In this document: piece after piece, positions 27,482 through 36,175 of the stretch
How positions within the stretch are numbered: the first letter of the stretch is position 1
Layout of the letters: every line of letters starts with the position of its first letter
Source of the DNA: DASZTV01 sp036267875
GTDB lineage: Bacteria > Actinomycetota > Actinomycetes > JAFAQI01
Length of the DNA stretch: 64,000 bases
Assembly (NCBI GenBank): GCA_036267875.1
Contig: DATAVE010000124.1
Coordinates: 44,664 to 108,663, forward strand
Direction: 5' to 3'
Notes under the pieces: model-generated
Told to the model about the DNA's origin: nothing
What the model saw: the letters and a program-made list of their open reading frames with translations, nothing else
The model's database searches: none
Translations under genes and position numbers: made by a program

Positions 27482-30028
27482 ATGTTCGAAAGATTTACCG
27501 ACCGCGCACGTCGGGTGGTCGTCCTGGCGCAAGAAGAAGCCAGGATGCTCAACCACAACTACATCGGTACTGAGCACATCCTGCTCGGGCTGATCCACGA
27601 GGGCGAGGGCGTCGCCGCCAAGGCGTTGGAGTCGCTTGGCATCTCGCTGGAAGGTGTGCGCCAGCAGGTCGAGGAGATCATCGGCCAGGGCCAGCAGGCC
27701 CCGAGCGGACACATCCCCTTCACACCGCGTGCCAAAAAGGTTCTCGAGCTCAGCCTCCGCGAGGCATTGCAGCTCGGACACAACTACATCGGCACCGAGC
27801 ACATCCTGCTCGGTCTGATCCGCGAGGGCGAAGGCGTCGCGGCGCAGGTTCTGGTGAAGCTCGGCGCGGACCTGAACCGGGTCCGTCAGCAGGTCATCCA
27901 GCTGTTGTCCGGCTACCAGGGCAAGGAGCCGGCCGCGGCTGGCGGCGTCGGCGAAGGTACGCCGAGCACTTCGCTGGTCCTCGACCAGTTCGGCCGCAAC
28001 CTGACGCAGGCTGCACGCGAAGGAAAGCTCGACCCGGTCATCGGGCGCGAGAAGGAAATCGAGCGCGTCATGCAGGTGCTGTCGCGCCGTACCAAGAACA
28101 ACCCGGTCCTCATTGGCGAGCCTGGTGTCGGCAAGACCGCGGTCGTCGAAGGACTCGCCCAGGGAATCGTGAAGGGCGAGGTACCGGAGAACCTCAAGGA
28201 AAAGCAGCTTTACACCCTCGACCTCGGCGCATTGGTCGCCGGAAGCCGTTACCGCGGTGATTTCGAGGAGCGGCTGAAGAAGGTCCTCAAGGAGATCCGC
28301 ACTCGCGGCGACATCATTCTTTTCATCGACGAGATTCACACTCTCGTCGGCGCCGGTGCCGCTGAAGGTGCGATCGATGCGGCGTCGATCCTCAAGCCGA
28401 TGCTTGCTCGTGGCGAGCTGCAGACAATCGGCGCGACGACCCTCGACGAGTACCGCAAGTACCTCGAGAAGGACGCGGCGCTCGAGCGGCGGTTCCAGCC
28501 GATCCAGGTCGGCGAGCCGACGTTGGCGCACACCATCGAGATCCTCAAGGGCCTGCGCGATCGCTACGAGTCCCATCACCGGGTGTCGATCACCGACGCC
28601 GCGCTGGTGGCGGCGGCCCAGCTTGCCGACCGCTACATCTCCGACCGCTTCCTGCCGGACAAGGCGATCGACCTGATCGACGAGGCCGGCTCGCGGATGC
28701 GGATCCGTCGCATGACGGCTCCGCCGGACCTGCGCGAGTTCGACGAGAAGATCGCCTCGGTGCGCCGTGACAAGGAGAGCGCGATCGACGCGCAGGACTT
28801 CGAGAAGGCCGCCTCGCTGCGCGACAAGGAGAAGCAGCTCCTCGCGCAGAAGGCCGACCGCGAGCGCGAGTGGAAGGCCGGTGACATGGATGTCGTCGCC
28901 GAGGTCACCGACGAGGAGATCGCAGAGGTCCTCGCGACCTGGACCGGCATCCCGGTCTTCCGGCTGACCGAGGAGGAGACGGCTCGACTGCTCCGCATGG
29001 AGGACGAGCTGCACCACCGGGTCATCGGCCAGGACCAGGCGGTCAAGGCCGTCTCGCAGGCGATTCGTCGTACCCGTGCCGGCCTGAAGGATCCGAAGCG
29101 ACCGGGGGGGTCATTCATCTTCGCCGGACCCTCCGGCGTCGGGAAGACCGAGCTGTCGAAGACGCTCGCCGAGTTCCTGTTCGGTGACGCGGACTCGCTG
29201 ATCCAGCTCGACATGAGTGAGTTCATGGAGAAGCACACCGTCTCGCGCCTGGTCGGGTCGCCTCCTGGTTACGTCGGCTACGAAGACGGTGGTCAACTGA
29301 CCGAGCGGGTGCGGCGCAAGCCGTTCTCGGTCGTACTGTTCGACGAGATCGAGAAGGCCCACCCCGATGTCTTCAACGCGCTGCTTCAGGTGCTCGAAGA
29401 CGGCCGGCTGACCGACGCGCAGGGTCGCACCGTGGACTTCAAGAACACCGTGATCATCATGACGACGAACCTTGGCACGCGGGACATCGCGAAGGGCCTG
29501 AACCTCGGGTTCGCCGCGGGCGACCACGACGTCAACAACTACGAGCGGATGAAGCTCAAGGTCAATGAAGAGCTCAAGCAGCACTTCCGTCCGGAGTTCC
29601 TCAACCGCGTGGACGACACGATCGTGTTCCACCAGCTCTCCGAGGAAGACATCGTCACGATCGTCGACTTGATGATCGGTCGGGTCGACGAGCAGATGAA
29701 GAACCGCGACATGGCGATCGAGCTCACCTCGGACGCGAAGCGACTGCTGGCGAAGAAGGGGTACGACCCAGTGCTGGGCGCCCGGCCGTTGCGCCGGACC
29801 ATTCAGCGTGAGATCGAGGATTCGCTGTCCGAGAAGATCCTCTACGGCGAGCTCACGGCGGGTCAGATCGTCGTGGTGGACGTCGAGGATGTCGAGGGCG
29901 TCGACGGCGCCGGCGTCGAGGAGCGGTTCACGTTCCGTGGCGAGTCCAAGCCGACCGAGCTCGACGTACCGCTGATCGAGGCTGGTACCGCGCCAAGCGA
30001 AGAGGGCACTGCCGCGGCCGACGCCTAG
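27482..30028 (+). CDS. clpC: ATP-dependent Clp protease ATP-binding subunit ClpC
   Basis: An 848-residue AAA+ unfoldase that feeds proteins to ClpP. Two Clp_N repeats (NYIGTEHILLGLI in each, about 26-60 and 100-140) bind substrates such as pArg proteins or adaptors. Walker A of D1 is GEPGVGKT (212-219), and the UVR-like coiled segment is at about 420-455. Walker A of D2 is GPSGVGKT (549-556). The LGF in LNLGFAAG is the ClpP-docking loop. The start at 27482 with GCGAGGAGCG ribosome site is preferred over the in-frame GTG at 27425. A perfect 17-base hairpin follows. Confidence 0.98.
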   Translation: MFERFTDRARRVVVLAQEEARMLNHNYIGTEHILLGLIHEGEGVAAKALESLGISLEGVRQQVEEIIGQGQQAPSGHIPFTPRAKKVLELSLREALQLGHNYIGTEHILLGLIREGEGVAAQVLVKLGADLNRVRQQVIQLLSGYQGKEPAAAGGVGEGTPSTSLVLDQFGRNLTQAAREGKLDPVIGREKEIERVMQVLSRRTKNNPVLIGEPGVGKTAVVEGLAQGIVKGEVPENLKEKQLYTLDLGALVAGSRYRGDFEERLKKVLKEIRTRGDIILFIDEIHTLVGAGAAEGAIDAASILKPMLARGELQTIGATTLDEYRKYLEKDAALERRFQPIQVGEPTLAHTIEILKGLRDRYESHHRVSITDAALVAAAQLADRYISDRFLPDKAIDLIDEAGSRMRIRRMTAPPDLREFDEKIASVRRDKESAIDAQDFEKAASLRDKEKQLLAQKADREREWKAGDMDVVAEVTDEEIAEVLATWTGIPVFRLTEEETARLLRMEDELHHRVIGQDQAVKAVSQAIRRTRAGLKDPKRPGGSFIFAGPSGVGKTELSKTLAEFLFGDADSLIQLDMSEFMEKHTVSRLVGSPPGYVGYEDGGQLTERVRRKPFSVVLFDEIEKAHPDVFNALLQVLEDGRLTDAQGRTVDFKNTVIIMTTNLGTRDIAKGLNLGFAAGDHDVNNYERMKLKVNEELKQHFRPEFLNRVDDTIVFHQLSEEDIVTIVDLMIGRVDEQMKNRDMAIELTSDAKRLLAKKGYDPVLGARPLRRTIQREIEDSLSEKILYGELTAGQIVVVDVEDVEGVDGAGVEERFTFRGESKPTELDVPLIEAGTAPSEEGTAAADA

Positions 30029-30040
30029 AAAGTTGTAGTT

Positions 30041-30080
30041 GTCAGAGCCTCACCCCGCTATAACGGGGTGAGGCTCTGAC
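30041..30080 (+). terminator. Strong hairpin after clpC, 17-base perfect stem
   Basis: The left arm (30041-30057, starting GTCAGAGCC) and right arm (30064-30080) pair without mismatch around a six-base CTATAA loop. There is no uridine tract. It lies 12 bases after the clpC stop and ends only 16 bases before the GTG of the next gene, so read-through or attenuation could control that gene. Confidence 0.85.
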
Positions 30081-30096
30081 ACGTTTAGGGGCGACC

Positions 30097-30828
30097 GTGA
30101 TCGCGGATCTCGAGGCCGAGCAGGATGCCATCGAGGCGATGGTCGACGGGCTCGATGAGGCCGGCTGGCTCTCGCCCTCGGCCGCGGCAGGCTGGAGCAT
30201 CTCCGACGTCGTGCTGCATCTCGCGCAGAGTGAGGAGGCCGTGGTCTCGAGTGTCACCGGCGCCCAGATCTCGCTGATCGATTCCCTCCCGGTGGAGGGC
30301 GACACGGTCGACGAGATCATGGAGAACCGGGTGCGAGCCGAGCGCGGCGACCCCTTCGTGATCCTCCAGCGCTGGCGCACCGCACGGCGAGCTTCCGTCG
30401 ACGCGTTACGGCATGCCGATCCCGCCGTGCGCTTCCCTTGGGCGGCAGCTCCGCTGAGGCCTCAGGTGATGGCGACCACTCGCCTGGCGGAGCACTGGGC
30501 GCACGCCCTCGACATTGCCGAGCCACTCGGCATCGACTACGCCGACACTGATCGGCTGCGTCACGTCGCCTGGCTTGCCCATCGAACGCTGCCGTACGGA
30601 TTCGGGCTCAGCAATGAGGAGCCGCAGCCGATCTACTGCGAGCTCATCGGCCCGAGCGGCGAGAGGTGGACGTACGGCGACCCGACGGCGCCGTCTCGGA
30701 TCATCGGGAGCGCGGGTGTGTTCTGCCGGGTCGGTGCGCAGCGACTCGCACCGGACCAGTCAGGTTTGCGCGCGGAAGGTCCCTACGCCGATGCGGCATT
30801 GCGGGTGTTGCGCAACTACGCGGCGTGA
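30097..30828 (+). CDS. DinB/maleylpyruvate isomerase-like protein (TIGR03084-type)
   Basis: A 243-residue protein of the mycothiol-dependent MDMPI superfamily. The likely metal ligands are His in DVVLHLAQSEEA (about 47) and the pair in WAHALDIAEPL (His near 136). EWVYG-like and GWSISDVVLHLA features match TIGR03084-type proteins, whose reaction is unknown. It starts at GTG 30097, close behind the clpC hairpin, and is convergent with GDPD. It is distinct from the other DinB-type gene at 16349-17227. Confidence 0.8.
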   Translation: MIADLEAEQDAIEAMVDGLDEAGWLSPSAAAGWSISDVVLHLAQSEEAVVSSVTGAQISLIDSLPVEGDTVDEIMENRVRAERGDPFVILQRWRTARRASVDALRHADPAVRFPWAAAPLRPQVMATTRLAEHWAHALDIAEPLGIDYADTDRLRHVAWLAHRTLPYGFGLSNEEPQPIYCELIGPSGERWTYGDPTAPSRIIGSAGVFCRVGAQRLAPDQSGLRAEGPYADAALRVLRNYAA

Positions 30829-30829
30829 C

Positions 30830-31498
30830 TTACCGGAGCGCCCCTTCAAGCAGTCCGACGTGGTCGCTGAAGATCCCGTCGATTCCGATCCGCCGGGCGT
30901 GACCGACCGCGATCGACCACTGCACGTCCCAGGCGAAGGCCAGCAACCCGAGTGCGTGGACGTCGGCGACCGCTGACCGTCGCCAATACGGCCAACGCGA
31001 GTTGATGACCTCCACGCCGTCGTCCCGGAGCTGTCTTAGCAGGACCTGTCGCGCTCCACGGTCGCGCAGCTGCCTGGCGCGGACCGTCACGCCGGCGTGT
31101 GCGGGTTTGATCTCGCCGGGCCGAGTGCTACTCGGCGTGAACAGCCACAGCCGCTCTTCGGCATCGTGCTCACGTGCGACTTGGCAGATCGCGTCTGCGC
31201 CGCCTTCGCCCTTCACGTCGATGGCGAGGTCGAAGTCGGTCCCGCACTGGGCATAGAGCTCCGCGAGCGTCGGAATGTGGGCCGCGAGCTCAGCGCGCCG
31301 CACCGCGGTGATGGCGACCTCGTCGGGCGTTCCGGCTCGATGCAAGCCGTCATGGTCGAGTACGACGACCCCATCGGCGGTGACCCACGCGTCCGTCTCC
31401 AGCGCGCGGGCGCCTCGGGCGAGTGCCTCGGCGAAGGTCGCCAAGTTGTTGTCCGGGCCATGAGCGCGGCCGCCGCGGTGGGCGAAGGCGTACCTCAT
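30830..31498 (-). CDS. Glycerophosphodiester phosphodiesterase family protein
   Basis: A 222-residue TIM-barrel enzyme that would release glycerol 3-phosphate from glycerophosphodiesters. AHRGGRAHGPDNNLATF is the HRG...PEN region with PDN in place of PEN, a conservative change at a metal ligand. ALETDAWVTADG (E-x-D) and VLDHDGLHR complete the site. No signal peptide is seen, so it is cytoplasmic. Its start overlaps the mutY stop by four bases; the two are co-transcribed. Confidence 0.9.
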   Translation of the reverse strand: MRYAFAHRGGRAHGPDNNLATFAEALARGARALETDAWVTADGVVVLDHDGLHRAGTPDEVAITAVRRAELAAHIPTLAELYAQCGTDFDLAIDVKGEGGADAICQVAREHDAEERLWLFTPSSTRPGEIKPAHAGVTVRARQLRDRGARQVLLRQLRDDGVEVINSRWPYWRRSAVADVHALGLLAFAWDVQWSIAVGHARRIGIDGIFSDHVGLLEGALR

Positions 31499-32364
31499 GT
31501 CGGCAGCCTGAAGTGGTCGTCGCCCACCGGCTCGACGAGGCCGTCCTCGATGAGTCCGGAGAGTGAGCGTTCGCGTTGCACCTCGTCATCCCACACGACA
31601 TCGAGCTCGGGCTTGGCAACCAGGTCGGGTGCATCCCGCAGCACCGCGAGCAACCGCCCCCGAACCTGACGGTCGGTGCCTGCGTAGGTCTGGGTCTTGT
31701 GGACAACCAGCCCCTCCGGCCGCCCAGCGATCAGCCAGGTGCACTCGCCTGAGACCGGACAGCCGCCGCAGCGAGGGTCGCGCGCCGTGCACACCAGCGC
31801 GCCGAGCTCCATGACAGCGACGCTGTAGTGCGCGGGCTCGTCGGTCGGCACCAGTGCCAATGCGGTTTCTTGCTCCGAGCGCGTCGGCGACGAAGTTGCG
31901 GCGTCCTGTGCGCCGGCGAAGACCCTGGCGTAGACCCGCCGAACATTGGTGTCGAGGACGGCGTGGCGTCCGCCGTACCCGAACACCGCGACCGCAGCGG
32001 CGGTATAGCCACCTACTCCAGGGAGTGCGAGCAGGTCGTCGTACGCCGACGGCACCACCCCGCCATGGCGCGCGACGATCTCCGTTGCCGCCTCGTGCAG
32101 TCGCAGCGCACGCCGCGGGTAGCCGAGCCGACCCCACTCCCGGACCGCTTCACCGGGCGCAACGGCGGCCAGTGCAGCCGGCGTCGGCCAGCGCGTCATC
32201 CAAGACTCCCAGGCGGGAACCACCCGCGCGACAGGGGTTTGCTGCAGCATGACCTCGCTGACCAGCACTCCCCAGCCACCCACCTCGGGCGTTCGCCAAG
32301 GCAGGTCGCGAGCGTTCTCGTCGTACCAGCGCTGTACTTGGCGCGAGAACGTGGTGTCGGTCAT
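31495..32364 (-). CDS. mutY: A/G-specific adenine DNA glycosylase
   Basis: A 289-residue repair enzyme that removes adenine opposite 8-oxoguanine. The catalytic Glu37 lies in VSEVMLQQTP, the helix-hairpin-helix is LPGVGGYTA (114-122) and the catalytic Asp138 is in AVLDTNVRR. The [4Fe-4S] ligands are C192-x6-C199-x2-C202-x5-C208. The C-terminal NUDIX-like 8-oxoG recognition domain is much reduced: about 80 residues follow the cluster. It belongs to the mutY-disA-radA repair neighbourhood of actinobacteria. Confidence 0.96.
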   Translation of the reverse strand: MTDTTFSRQVQRWYDENARDLPWRTPEVGGWGVLVSEVMLQQTPVARVVPAWESWMTRWPTPAALAAVAPGEAVREWGRLGYPRRALRLHEAATEIVARHGGVVPSAYDDLLALPGVGGYTAAAVAVFGYGGRHAVLDTNVRRVYARVFAGAQDAATSSPTRSEQETALALVPTDEPAHYSVAVMELGALVCTARDPRCGGCPVSGECTWLIAGRPEGLVVHKTQTYAGTDRQVRGRLLAVLRDAPDLVAKPELDVVWDDEVQRERSLSGLIEDGLVEPVGDDHFRLPT

Positions 32365-32382
32365 GGTCCTACGATCATCCAG

Positions 32383-32979
32383 ATGAGCAGCGTGCTGTCG
32401 CCGGTGGGGTCGCAGCCTGCGCGCGTGTACTGGCTGCGCCGGCTGGCCGTCCTCGGCGTGCCACTGATCTTGATCATCATCGTGGCGGTGTCCTGCTCGG
32501 GTGGCAGCAAGAAGCCGTCGGCAGGCTCGAACAACACCGGCGGATCGCCCTCATCCAACAACACGTCGCAGACTCCCGACCCGTGTGCGCCGGGTGACCT
32601 GTCTGCGCGGGTCTCGGCTTCGAAGTCGGTCTACGCCCCGGGCGACTCGCCGATCTTCACAGGCGTTCTGACCAACGTCTCGGCGGCGTCCTGCCGTCTT
32701 ACGACGTCTCCGTCCGATGAGAACTGGACCGTCACCACCGGCGCCGATCGGTTCTGGACGACCGGTAAGAGCGCGGGATGTCCGCGCAGCGATGTCGCGT
32801 CGACGAAGACGCTCGCGCCGCAGGCGTCGAGCACGATCTCGATCACCTGGGACGGCAAGCGCCTGGAGCCAGGCTGCACCTCGGGCGACGCCGCAGCAGT
32901 TGGCGAATATGTTCTGCATGCGAAGCTCGACGGCGTCGCTGCTCCGCAGGTCGTCTTTGCCTTCCATAACGGCGCATAA
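32383..32979 (+). CDS. Membrane-anchored secreted protein of unknown function
   Basis: A 198-residue protein. A transmembrane or signal segment lies at about 20-38 (RLAVLGVPLILIIIVAVSC), followed by a Ser/Asn/Gly-rich linker and a beta-rich external domain from about 67 with four cysteines (DPCAPGDL, ASCRL, AGCPR, PGCTS), probably two disulfides. LIIIVAVSCSGG could act as a lipobox, which would make it a lipoprotein. The start at 32383 is chosen because it precedes the membrane segment. A similar anchored protein lies between mutY and disA in mycobacteria. No function is proposed. Confidence 0.75.
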   Translation: MSSVLSPVGSQPARVYWLRRLAVLGVPLILIIIVAVSCSGGSKKPSAGSNNTGGSPSSNNTSQTPDPCAPGDLSARVSASKSVYAPGDSPIFTGVLTNVSAASCRLTTSPSDENWTVTTGADRFWTTGKSAGCPRSDVASTKTLAPQASSTISITWDGKRLEPGCTSGDAAAVGEYVLHAKLDGVAAPQVVFAFHNGA

Positions 32980-33044
32980 CGCATCGGATCGGCCGGCCTC
33001 GGACATCTGTCTGGGCCCTCAAGCACGCGGACGGACACGACGAC

Positions 33045-34232
33045 ATGTCACAGGTGACTGCGCAGCCGGAGCTCCCATCTCCGGTCACTGTGGTCATCGT
33101 CGACGACTCCGCGACGCAGCGACGATTCATCCGCGCCGCAATGGCGTCTGACCCGATGCTCGAGGTGGTCGGCGAGGCGCGAACCGGCCGCGACGCCGTC
33201 GCGCTGGTCGAACGGTTGCAACCGACCGCGGTGATCATGGACCTCCACCTGCCGGTGATGAACGGCATCGAGGCGATCGAGCGGATCATGGCCAACCGGC
33301 CGACGCCGATCGTCGTCTACTCGGCTTTCGTCAATGGTGCCGACCGCGACAATGCCGCGTCTGCGCTGGCCGCCGGAGCTATCGACGTGATGGCCAAGCC
33401 GGGTCCGGAGGACAGCGCGCGGCTCTCGGAGTACGCCGAGGAGCTGCGGCAGAAGCTGCGGGTCGCCGGCCGGGTGCGTGTGATCACCCATCCGCGCGGC
33501 CGGCTGGGTGTGACCCGGTCGTCGATGACGACGGCGCGGCTCGACGGAACGACAGAACAACCCCCACCGCGCACCGCCTCTCGCAGGCAACCCCCACCGC
33601 GTCCCAACGAGCCGAGCGCGCTGCTCGAGAGCCTCTCGCAGCGCGAGTTCCAGCTGTTGGTGATCGGTGCCTCGACTGGTGGTCCCCAGGCACTCGCGAC
33701 GTTGCTTGCGGACCTGCCTCGCCAGACCGCCACCGCGATCGTCGTCATCCAGCACATGGCCGACGGCTTCATGGAGGGCCTGTCTCACTGGCTCGATGAT
33801 GTCTGCCCGCTGCCGGTCGTGCTCGGCGAGCACGGCAAGCGCCTTGCGCAGGGCACGGTCACCATCGCGCCGGGCGCGGTCAACCTCGTCATCCACGATC
33901 ACCTTCGAATCACGACCTCGACGCCCCCGCCCACGCAGTACCACGTGCCCGGCATCGATGTGACCTTCACGTCGGCCGCGGAGGCATACGGGTCGATGGC
34001 CGCAGGAGTCCTGCTGACCGGGATGGGCCGCGACGGCGCGACCGGGTTGAAGCGGGTCCGTGATCGCGGCGGGCTCACGATCGGCCAGGACGAGTCGACC
34101 AGCGCCGTGTATGGAATGCCGGCTGCCGCGATGTCCGAGGGCGCAGTGGATCTCCAGCTGCCGCTCCCAGACATCTCGGTGGCGCTGCACCGGATCCTCA
34201 GCCCGGTGGACGACGGCGGTCGGCGCTCGTGA
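33045..34232 (+). CDS. cheB: Chemotaxis-type response regulator protein-glutamate methylesterase CheB
   Basis: A 395-residue two-domain protein that demethylates (and deamidates) receptor glutamates when phosphorylated. The receiver (15-135) has VDDS, phospho-Asp66 in VIMDLHLP and Lys118. The linker (about 145-200) is Pro/Arg-rich with a 14-base DNA repeat. The catalytic triad is Ser210 in GASTGGP, His237 in IQHM and Asp330 in GMGRDG. All key residues are intact. It starts the cheB-cheR-cheW unit, coupled to cheR by a GTGA overlap. No CheA, CheY or receptor is in the window. Confidence 0.95.
   Translation: MSQVTAQPELPSPVTVVIVDDSATQRRFIRAAMASDPMLEVVGEARTGRDAVALVERLQPTAVIMDLHLPVMNGIEAIERIMANRPTPIVVYSAFVNGADRDNAASALAAGAIDVMAKPGPEDSARLSEYAEELRQKLRVAGRVRVITHPRGRLGVTRSSMTTARLDGTTEQPPPRTASRRQPPPRPNEPSALLESLSQREFQLLVIGASTGGPQALATLLADLPRQTATAIVVIQHMADGFMEGLSHWLDDVCPLPVVLGEHGKRLAQGTVTIAPGAVNLVIHDHLRITTSTPPPTQYHVPGIDVTFTSAAEAYGSMAAGVLLTGMGRDGATGLKRVRDRGGLTIGQDESTSAVYGMPAAAMSEGAVDLQLPLPDISVALHRILSPVDDGGRRS
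33558..33601 (+). repeat. 14-base direct repeat in the CheB linker
   Basis: CAACCCCCACCGCG occurs at 33558-33571 and again at 33588-33601, exactly 30 bases apart and therefore in frame. It encodes a repeated QPPPR in the inter-domain linker, probably by local duplication. Confidence 0.8.
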
Positions 34233-35698
34233 ATCGCGTCGCTCTCAGCGATGCAGAGTTCGCGGCCGTCGCGAGACTCCTTCACGGCGCGGCTGGATTG
34301 TCGTTCGACGACTCTCGGCGGGACTCTCTCGGCTTTTCCATCGGCGAGCGGATGCGAGCGACCAAGACGGCTGACGTCGCGTCGTACCTCACCAAGGTCA
34401 CTGCAGTTACCGGCGCCGAGGAGCGCCAGGCGCTGCTCGATGAAGTCACCATCCCGGAGACTCACTTCTTCCGGAACCCGCCGCAGATCCGGGCGCTGCG
34501 CAAGTACGTCATGCCGGAGCTGATCCGGCAGAACGCCGAGCAGAAGCGGCTGCGGATCTGGAGCGCGGGCTGCTCGACCGGTGAGGAGGCCTACACGGTC
34601 GCGATCCTCGTCCGCGAGCTGCTGCCTGCGACGACGGATTGGGACATCAAGGTCCTGGCGACTGACATCTCGACGCGCGGCCTGGCGGCGGGGCAGGCGG
34701 CGAGGTACGGCGAGCGGTCGTTCGTGATGACCGAGCCGTCGGATCTCGCCAGATGGTTCGTCCCGGATCCAGACGGCGCGGCATGGACGGTTCGCGACGA
34801 GGTGCGCTCGATCGTGGACTTCGAGCACCGCAACCTGGTCACGGAGGAGGCGGCATTCGAGGCCGGAGAGGCTGACCTGATCCTCTGCCGCAACGTCACG
34901 ATCTACTTCGATCGCGACACCACGCGCAAGCTGATGAAGCGTTTCCACGTGCGGCTTCGCGACGGCGGATACCTGTTTCTCGGCCACGCCGAAACGCTCT
35001 GGCAGATCAGCGACGACTTCACTTTGGTATCTCTCGGTGACGCCTTCGTCTACCGCCGCCTCGACGACGTCGAGGAGAAGGTCGACGAGGCCGACCGTCG
35101 GCGAGTGTTGCCCGAGCGCCGCGTCGGTGACGAGCCGATCCCGCGCATGCCCGAGCGTCGCAAGACGGACTCGGACCGGCGGCATCGTGAGAATCAGGCT
35201 GAGGCGGTGCCGAAGCTGCCGCGTCTGGTGACGCCGGCGATGCCGGTGCCGCGCGTGATCCCGCTGGCTACCGAGCTACCCGATCCGCTCGATGCCGTCC
35301 GGGTCGCCCTGGAAGAAGGTCGCTATGCGGAGGCGGCCGACATCGCCGCGGAGGTTGCGGGAAGCACGCCGTTGCGTCCCGATGCGCACTATCTGTGGGG
35401 TGTCGCGCTCACGAATCTGGGCCGGGATGCCGATGCTCTAGTCGTGCTTCGCAAGACGCTCTATCTGGATCCTGAGCACGGCTTCGCCCACTTCATGCTC
35501 GCCGGCGCGCTTGACCGGGTCGGCGAGGGCGTCGCGGCAGCTCGTTCGTACCGTGCTGCCGCCCGCACGCTCGGCAACCGTCCCGCCGATACGACCGCTC
35601 CTGAGCTGGGTGGACGTGAGGTAGGTGAGCTTGCCGCGTTGTGTAACCAGCTGGCCGAGCGTGCCGGAACGGCTGCTTCACTTGAGGGCACCCCATGA
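34229..35698 (+). CDS. cheR: CheR methyltransferase with C-terminal TPR domain
   Basis: A 489-residue SAM-dependent receptor methyltransferase. The helical N-domain (1-75) is followed by the conserved IPETHFFRN (75-83) and SAM motif SAGCSTGEEAYT (112-123). Further core features are ILCRNVTIYFD (with the NVxIYFD motif) and GGYLFLGHAETL. A charged linker (about 285-345) leads to tetratricopeptide-like helices (about 350-450, DAVRVALEEGRYAEAADIAA and following repeat). CheR-TPR fusions are typical of alternative chemosensory systems such as Wsp or Frz. Coupled to cheB and cheW by four-base overlaps. Confidence 0.94.
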   Translation: MNRVALSDAEFAAVARLLHGAAGLSFDDSRRDSLGFSIGERMRATKTADVASYLTKVTAVTGAEERQALLDEVTIPETHFFRNPPQIRALRKYVMPELIRQNAEQKRLRIWSAGCSTGEEAYTVAILVRELLPATTDWDIKVLATDISTRGLAAGQAARYGERSFVMTEPSDLARWFVPDPDGAAWTVRDEVRSIVDFEHRNLVTEEAAFEAGEADLILCRNVTIYFDRDTTRKLMKRFHVRLRDGGYLFLGHAETLWQISDDFTLVSLGDAFVYRRLDDVEEKVDEADRRRVLPERRVGDEPIPRMPERRKTDSDRRHRENQAEAVPKLPRLVTPAMPVPRVIPLATELPDPLDAVRVALEEGRYAEAADIAAEVAGSTPLRPDAHYLWGVALTNLGRDADALVVLRKTLYLDPEHGFAHFMLAGALDRVGEGVAAARSYRAAARTLGNRPADTTAPELGGREVGELAALCNQLAERAGTAASLEGTP

Positions 35699-36150
35699 CC
35701 ACCGGCTATGTGATGTTCCGCCTGGCGGCGCGCACCTTTGCGACGTCGCTCGACGATGTCCGAGAGATCGTGCGGTTGGCGGGGCTGCAGCGGCTGCCTG
35801 GTGTCCAGCCGCCACTCGCGGGCGTGATCGAGCTGCGCGGCGCGCCCCTGCCCGTGCTCGACGTACGCGGCCCTGACGCTCCTGAGGATGAGGGCGACGT
35901 CCTTGTGGTCGACGTTGCCGGCGACGCGGTCGGCGTTGCGGTTGACCAGGTGCTCGCGGTGCTCGCGGCCGATGCGCTGCCCGAGTTGACCGACCGTCCC
36001 GCGAAGGTGCTGCCGTCCTACGTCGTCGGGGTGCGCAGCTCTGCCGACGGCCCGGTGCTGCTGGTCGACCTGGAGAAGATGCTCGACGTAGCGGCTACCG
36101 GGTGGGCCGAGTCGCTCGAAGGAGTCGACGACCTGAGCGCCGCGTTCTAG
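35695..36150 (+). CDS. cheW: CheW-like coupling protein
   Basis: A 151-residue single CheW domain that would link receptors to a histidine kinase. The family pattern is visible as FRLAARTFATSLDDVREIVR, then the LPGVQPPLAGVIELRGAPLPVLDV block, in which the GVIxLRG segment is diagnostic. VLLVDLEKML closes the fold. It is the last gene of the unit, convergent with disA 26 bases away. Its presence implies a CheA partner elsewhere in the genome. Confidence 0.92.
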   Translation: MTTGYVMFRLAARTFATSLDDVREIVRLAGLQRLPGVQPPLAGVIELRGAPLPVLDVRGPDAPEDEGDVLVVDVAGDAVGVAVDQVLAVLAADALPELTDRPAKVLPSYVVGVRSSADGPVLLVDLEKMLDVAATGWAESLEGVDDLSAAF

Positions 36151-36175
36151 CTAGACGTCGTGTGTCGCACGCAGA

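Noticed and set aside
27434..29017. 527-codon open frame opposite clpC
   Set aside because: Exact antisense of ClpC with no recognisable domain; long reverse frames are common in high-GC DNA.
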